This document shows positions 59,395 through 64,000 of a stretch of 64,000 bases of DNA, piece by piece; position 1 is the first letter of the stretch, and each line of letters starts with the position of its first letter. This stretch comes from Chitinophaga sancti (GTDB lineage: Bacteria > Bacteroidota > Bacteroidia > Chitinophagales > Chitinophagaceae). Below the pieces are notes generated by a model. That model was given only the letters and a program-made list of their open reading frames with translations. It was not told where the DNA came from and did not search any database. The DNA is taken from the NCBI RefSeq assembly GCF_034424315.1, contig NZ_CP139972.1:2108001-2172000 (forward strand). The letters are read 5' to 3'. The position numbers were made by a program, and so were the translations under genes.

Positions 59395-61347
59395 TCAGTA
59401 AATCACTTCAATGACTTTGCTCATGGCCGACTTCACATCACCTGGCAGTACAGCGGTAATTTTATATTTGTATACATTCCCGGGAAAGAGGACCTTATCG
59501 GTGTAGTCGTGTAAGTTACCATCCAGTGTTGTATACAGGGTAAACAAATCATTACTCTTGGCGCGGTAAATCCGGAATTGCTTTACACCTGCTAAATGAT
59601 ATTGCCAGTGTAACAGGATGTGCTGATCCTGTTTCTCCGCCTTCCAGCTCGTGATTGGCGGCCGGGTTCCGCTTTCGAAAAACACATCGCTACTAATGGC
59701 GATGGCTTTATTGCCGGCAGCATCACATACGAGCAATTCATAGTAGTAAGTATTGCCGGGCCGGAGAGCAGTGTCTCTAAAGCTGCTCATTTTTTGTGGA
59801 TGATCCCACGCAGATATTTGAACCCGGCTACTATCCTTTGTATTGACCCTGTAAAGTATGTACCGTATCGCATCTTCACTGGAACTATTTTGCCATTCTA
59901 ATACAATAGCCGTATCTGTGCCGATCGCTTTTGTAAACAGGGAAGCTGATGGCGGGATGGTATCCGGCCGCTTTAATAGAATGACTGCTGAATAGGGAGA
60001 GGTATTATAGTTTTTATCTACTGCAATAACTTTGTAGAAGATGTTGGCACTGAGTGTATGCAAGGTAAGGGTATCAGTAAAAGCAGGTTGGGATAAAATC
60101 TTTTTACTTAGCTCTACAAATTCTTCTGTAAGACTATTCGCACGAAATACCCGGTAGCCGAGCAAATCGGGTTCGATATTGGCCTTCCATTTTAATGTCG
60201 CAATACCTATGGAATCTACATTTCCATTGAAACCTGTAGGCACAGCAGGAGGAATGGTATCGATGAGCTGTGCAAAATAGGGAAATGAATAAATCGCCTT
60301 CCCCTGTTTGGTGATGCCTTTGATGCGGTAATAGTTCGAATTGCCGGGATGTTGATCTGTAAAAGCATATGCTATTTTATTGAAGTTGGCAATGGGCCGG
60401 AATGGCCCTTTACTATTAGCAGCCCTTGTAATAACGATCTTTGCTAACTGATCTTTCAGGCTACCAGGAAGCAGCCAGCGGATTTCAATACGTTGATTCT
60501 GCTGTACGATGATCGTATCCAGTTCGGGCCGGTTTTCTACTTCAGTAATACCGGTGCCGCTGACTATTTCAGAGTAGGGACCGTAGTCTGCAAATGGGGT
60601 GATCCCCTTTATTCTATAAAAATATCTATGCTCATTTCCGGGTAAGGTATCTTTGAAATGCGGTGAGACAAGAGGCAGGTCTGACACAGGATGAAAGTCC
60701 TTTCCATTGGCAGAACGCTCTACGATGTAAGCAGAATAACTATCTTTTTTCCAGGCTAAGGTGACTGTCTTATCCCCGCAAAGCATCCTCACTTCACGCG
60801 GTCTGCTTAGTAAACCAGGAACCGCTACTACTACAGCAGTATCCACCACCAGATTCTTCGGCTGTTGTGCCAGGGAGATGCGGTAGGCATAGCGACGCCC
60901 TTCCACGATGTCGCTATCTTCAAAATACAGACCAGCGCTTTTAGCCGCTTGCGTGGACAGGTCACAGGCGAGTAAGGCCATCGCCATTCTCCATTCATTT
61001 GTATTTTGGGCTTCGTAGAAGGCGCTGAATCCTTTTCCTGCCGGACTTATTTTCTCCCCGTAAATGACTTCAGCAACGATGGCGACCTTTTCATTATTGG
61101 GATCCATTTGGGCAAGTGGAAGGGGCTTGATGGGCTGCGGAGTCAATAGGGTAAACCTGTTTTCTCCGATGATGAAGCGCTCAATATTATAACCATACCT
61201 GGTGCCCAATTCCCATTCCACGAAACCGGATGGTGCCCAGCGTAACCTGGTTACACCGGGTTGTACATCTGCTATAGCGGCAATATGATGCTCCTGCCCT
61301 GTTGCCAGCTGGCAACAGCATAATAAAAACAATAAGATACGGTACAT
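59395..61347 (-). CDS. Fibronectin type III repeat protein
   Basis: A 650-residue secreted protein with a signal peptide of about 17 residues. About five FN3-like domains follow an N-terminal region of about 190 residues. Visible FN3 features include PREVRMLCGDKTVTLAWKKD, PAVPTGFNGNVDSIGIATLKW, NYYRIKGITKQGK, TYYYELLVCDAAGN and VYKYKITAVLPGD. There is no T9SS sorting domain. It is co-transcribed with the upstream TANFOR-like gene (6 bp gap) and the downstream barrel (4 bp gap), so the three probably act together at the cell surface. Confidence 0.85.
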   Translation of the reverse strand: MYRILLFLLCCCQLATGQEHHIAAIADVQPGVTRLRWAPSGFVEWELGTRYGYNIERFIIGENRFTLLTPQPIKPLPLAQMDPNNEKVAIVAEVIYGEKISPAGKGFSAFYEAQNTNEWRMAMALLACDLSTQAAKSAGLYFEDSDIVEGRRYAYRISLAQQPKNLVVDTAVVVAVPGLLSRPREVRMLCGDKTVTLAWKKDSYSAYIVERSANGKDFHPVSDLPLVSPHFKDTLPGNEHRYFYRIKGITPFADYGPYSEIVSGTGITEVENRPELDTIIVQQNQRIEIRWLLPGSLKDQLAKIVITRAANSKGPFRPIANFNKIAYAFTDQHPGNSNYYRIKGITKQGKAIYSFPYFAQLIDTIPPAVPTGFNGNVDSIGIATLKWKANIEPDLLGYRVFRANSLTEEFVELSKKILSQPAFTDTLTLHTLSANIFYKVIAVDKNYNTSPYSAVILLKRPDTIPPSASLFTKAIGTDTAIVLEWQNSSSEDAIRYILYRVNTKDSSRVQISAWDHPQKMSSFRDTALRPGNTYYYELLVCDAAGNKAIAISSDVFFESGTRPPITSWKAEKQDQHILLHWQYHLAGVKQFRIYRAKSNDLFTLYTTLDGNLHDYTDKVLFPGNVYKYKITAVLPGDVKSAMSKVIEVIY

Positions 61348-61353
61348 GGAATG

Positions 61354-64000
61354 TTATAGTTTGTAATAAATGCTTTTGGTGATAGATGAGGTGATATGGT
61401 TGTTACCCGGTAGCCGGTAGGCAAGATCTACGGGATAATAAATATTCCGCTGCAGATCAGGATACAGGCTGCTTAAAAGTGGTGAATCCGGGTTAATGGC
61501 TGCCGTGGTGTTTAGTAGTTTATGGTAGTCAAGAATTGCTTCACAGGATAGATAATATACGATGCGGGCACGACCGGCTACATAATCATCATTGGCCAGC
61601 CAGACGGCATCCAGGGGCGGCGTGCTATTCTTATAAATCAAGGGTATAATCTGATTCTGCAACCAGCTGTTATTCATATTGGCTTTTACAGTGACCAGGT
61701 TTTTCAATTCAGGTTCATCAAAAGTTTCCGGCAAATCCCATCGCTGGCCAATGACACTGACATACCCGGTACCTACATCAAAGAAATCTTTTTGATTACC
61801 GACAGCACTCATTTTCTCAATGAAGGTGTTGTACATACTGGTGCGGAAATCATAGTTAAGGAGCTCAGTATTTATGGCAGTCCTTGCATCTGCGTTTAAG
61901 GTATTTTGTGTAATAGTGGTGGTATCTCCGTTAGCAGATGTATGGGTAATCGCTCCTGCAATGACATGACCTGTATCCGCTTTACTTTCTTTCAATACAA
62001 GCAGCTTATAATCCATTTCTTTCATCATACCTGCTGGTATCGCAAAATTCAATTGAGCCATACCGGAGTCATAAGCAAATGATGTTTTCAAAGAATCACC
62101 ATTTTGATCAGCAAATTTTATCCCTATGTCATCAGCAAACAAATAGGGTTGTCCGCGTTTCAGTTTGATATACCCATTGGGAGATTCTTTTGGCAGGAAA
62201 TGAGATTGTTGTTTTACCGGGTATGCATAAGCTATATTCTCCCATGGAATATAGGCGGGCGCTGTGCCGGTAGTAAATGAGGTGGCCTTTGTTTCATGGT
62301 CATCCAATGCGAGCCAGGTAGTTCCATTTTGTCTTTCTATGTGTACTCTGGCACTGGCATTTAAAGTCGTATTAGGTGGCAGAATATCACGCAGGTTCAG
62401 GGTAGCGGTCGTACCATCCCCGGAGATTTCGGTGGTACCTGTTATCATTGTTTTATCGTTCAAGATATTAATCCCATCCAGTTGCACACGGTAGGTCTCC
62501 ACCTCATCATAATTATTCAGCATAGAAAAGGGTTTCATCACGGGTATATTGAAAGCCACCTGTGGTGCGGCAAATACACTTACTTCGGCAGATTGAGGTG
62601 CGGGTCTTATATCATTGATAATGGCAAGGTCCAGTTCCTTTGCATCGGCGATTTCACATTGCGTACCTAGTTCAACTTTTATACGGGCAGTACCGTGTAC
62701 CATTCCTCCTAATACGGAATACTTCACACCTACTACACCTTTCATCCAGACCGGGTTTGGCATCTTTGCCTGTAATAAAACTGCTGCTGCCAGTTTGGCG
62801 ATAGGAAAACCTCTTTTCTTTCCAAATACTTTTACCCGCATGCCTACTTCTCCATTCAGGTAAGCATAGGCTTGTCCGGTGGCATACCATCCATTGATCC
62901 CAATGATCTCATTACTCCCCTTACACCTGGCCTCTCCATAATCGCGGAGGCAGATATCTGCACCTGCCCCAATATTAAAGTCTCCATACACCCCGTAGTC
63001 AAAACTAAATCCCATAGAAAAATGTGCCCCAAAAGCAAGGCCTCCACCAGATTTCAATGGAAATTCCATGGTATTGTAATCACCTAAAACATCACTCACT
63101 TCTTTGGGTAGCGGTGGCATATCCTCCAGCTGTGAGCCAGTCATAAAGTACGTCTTAGCCGTCGCTAATCCGGCGATGTCCAGGTTAAACATCTGTGAAG
63201 GACGACCTATATAAAAATACCAGCCATCGGGTCCTGTATGCAAGGCACTTTCTCCATTCCCTTTTATAAAGCAATTAATATAGGTTTTCGCGATCGCATC
63301 AAATGTACCATTCACATTATCGTATCGCATTTTTAATGTAATGCGGATGGCTGCACTTTCATCACCATTGGCAGCGGTGCTGTTCACTGCTTTTACCGGC
63401 AAATGCAAAACATATCCGGCACCATCAAATTGTGCATACCGGAAAGCACCATCAGTACCGAACTGCACTTCCAGCGAAGCATTGACATTGACGATCATTT
63501 CTTTTACCAGTGCCAGTGAAACGCCGCCCATAAAACCCAGGCCAGCTTCCTTACTGGGTATGTATTGGAAGATCTCATCTACTTCTTTCAATCCTCCCTG
63601 CTGATCTACTTTATTCCTGGAAGCATAAGGATCGAAATCGCGCGGTCTTTCCATGTGATAAGATAAACCACCCATCAGGCCAGTTAGATTTAACATGGGA
63701 GGTATTGGTATATTGGTACCTACATAAGCATCCACATGGTAATACCTGTAATCGTCTTTCGATCCGAAATAAGCAGTGGCCCTTGCTTCCGGGATCGGCC
63801 CGGGTAAGCCGAATTTCAGGTAGCCCCTGAAGCCGTTTCCATATATAGGATGTTTGTCAAACAGCGTAAGAATGCCATCCATTTTAAAAGCCATGACAGC
63901 AACGGATAAACGGATATCATCGATGCTGGCTTTTTCTTCAGTTAGCACAAATGAGGTGGAGCCACTAAATCCCTTATCAGCAGCATTCATGAAATTCAGT
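61354..64000 (-). CDS. C-terminal part of a giant TANFOR-cluster protein (runs off right edge)
   Basis: The frame is open from 64000 to a stop at 61354, giving 882 visible residues; the start lies outside the window. The visible part has beta-rich repeats such as ATAYFGSKDDYRYYHVDAYV, MNLTGL-type barrel-like segments, and an FGAHFSMGFSFDYGVYGDFN run. A more Ig-like tail follows (PVMKPFSMLNNYDEVETYRV). No sorting domain is seen at the end. The same-strand FN3 and barrel genes follow within a few bases. I infer that it is the counterpart of the TANFOR gene at the left edge; the two visible parts do not overlap, so this cannot be proved here. Confidence 0.7.
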   Translation of the reverse strand, partial: LNFMNAADKGFSGSTSFVLTEEKASIDDIRLSVAVMAFKMDGILTLFDKHPIYGNGFRGYLKFGLPGPIPEARATAYFGSKDDYRYYHVDAYVGTNIPIPPMLNLTGLMGGLSYHMERPRDFDPYASRNKVDQQGGLKEVDEIFQYIPSKEAGLGFMGGVSLALVKEMIVNVNASLEVQFGTDGAFRYAQFDGAGYVLHLPVKAVNSTAANGDESAAIRITLKMRYDNVNGTFDAIAKTYINCFIKGNGESALHTGPDGWYFYIGRPSQMFNLDIAGLATAKTYFMTGSQLEDMPPLPKEVSDVLGDYNTMEFPLKSGGGLAFGAHFSMGFSFDYGVYGDFNIGAGADICLRDYGEARCKGSNEIIGINGWYATGQAYAYLNGEVGMRVKVFGKKRGFPIAKLAAAVLLQAKMPNPVWMKGVVGVKYSVLGGMVHGTARIKVELGTQCEIADAKELDLAIINDIRPAPQSAEVSVFAAPQVAFNIPVMKPFSMLNNYDEVETYRVQLDGINILNDKTMITGTTEISGDGTTATLNLRDILPPNTTLNASARVHIERQNGTTWLALDDHETKATSFTTGTAPAYIPWENIAYAYPVKQQSHFLPKESPNGYIKLKRGQPYLFADDIGIKFADQNGDSLKTSFAYDSGMAQLNFAIPAGMMKEMDYKLLVLKESKADTGHVIAGAITHTSANGDTTTITQNTLNADARTAINTELLNYDFRTSMYNTFIEKMSAVGNQKDFFDVGTGYVSVIGQRWDLPETFDEPELKNLVTVKANMNNSWLQNQIIPLIYKNSTPPLDAVWLANDDYVAGRARIVYYLSCEAILDYHKLLNTTAAINPDSPLLSSLYPDLQRNIYYPVDLAYRLPGNNHITSSITKSIYYKL

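Overview
The window looks like a chromosome segment from a member of the Bacteroidota, most likely Chitinophagaceae and close to Chitinophaga. The evidence is direct: proteins with type IX secretion (T9SS) sorting domains of both type A and type B, a PorP/SprF-like partner, SprB repeats, a TANFOR-domain protein, free-standing MacB/FtsX-type permeases, many secreted glycoside hydrolases, and promoters of the Bacteroidota form (TTG about 20 nt before TAnnTTTG). I see no tRNA, rRNA, CRISPR array, prophage or intact insertion sequence.

Layout. 1-5043 (minus): a SprB-repeat T9SS protein followed by the first third or so of a TANFOR protein that runs off the left edge. 5198-11575: a Crp/Fnr regulator, a VOC-methyltransferase fusion, a GH128 lipoprotein, an orphan PAS protein, a single-domain response regulator, a luciferase-like monooxygenase and a PfkB kinase. 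11774-18382: a glycine-zipper lipoprotein, a GH89 N-acetylglucosaminidase, a small lipoprotein and a multi-domain GH92 mannosidase. 18685-24607: a membrane histidine kinase, an FtsX-type permease and a Calx-beta/DUF11 surface protein. 24749-29482: a DHA2 drug exporter with its MarR regulator and a palindromic operator, a GH32 fructanase, and a universal stress protein. 29635-44597 (minus): a PorP/SprF partner and a 4657-residue surface adhesin containing 28 nearly identical 95-residue repeats. 45232-50855: a GH114-like lipoprotein, TfoX, a nitrilase, an AraC regulator, and a TetR / MFS / isochorismatase-like set with a matched pair of operators. 51033-57424: an AsmA-like protein, a PARG-type macrodomain protein translationally coupled to an acyltransferase, and a second, divergent acyltransferase. 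57435-57926: a decayed serine hydrolase. 57918-64000 (minus): an outer-membrane barrel, a fibronectin type III protein and the C-terminal part of a second large protein that I take to be TANFOR-like.

How the parts fit. The dominant theme is cell-surface construction and glycan use. The adhesin carries a type B sorting domain and sits directly upstream of its PorP/SprF-like partner, the usual pairing for T9SS export and anchoring. The two window edges seem to show complementary halves of one gene module (T9SS protein, TANFOR giant, FN3 protein, barrel), which suggests two paralogous copies about 57 kb apart. GH89, GH92, GH128, GH32 and GH114-like enzymes are scattered singletons and are not arranged as a SusC/SusD locus.

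The items most worth a second look are the adhesin repeat array with its 5-unit higher-order duplication, the paired TANFOR modules, the VOC-methyltransferase fusion, the TetR and MarR operators, two structured intergenic elements (26811-26929 and 46266-46371), the AraC relic and the serine-hydrolase pseudogene.
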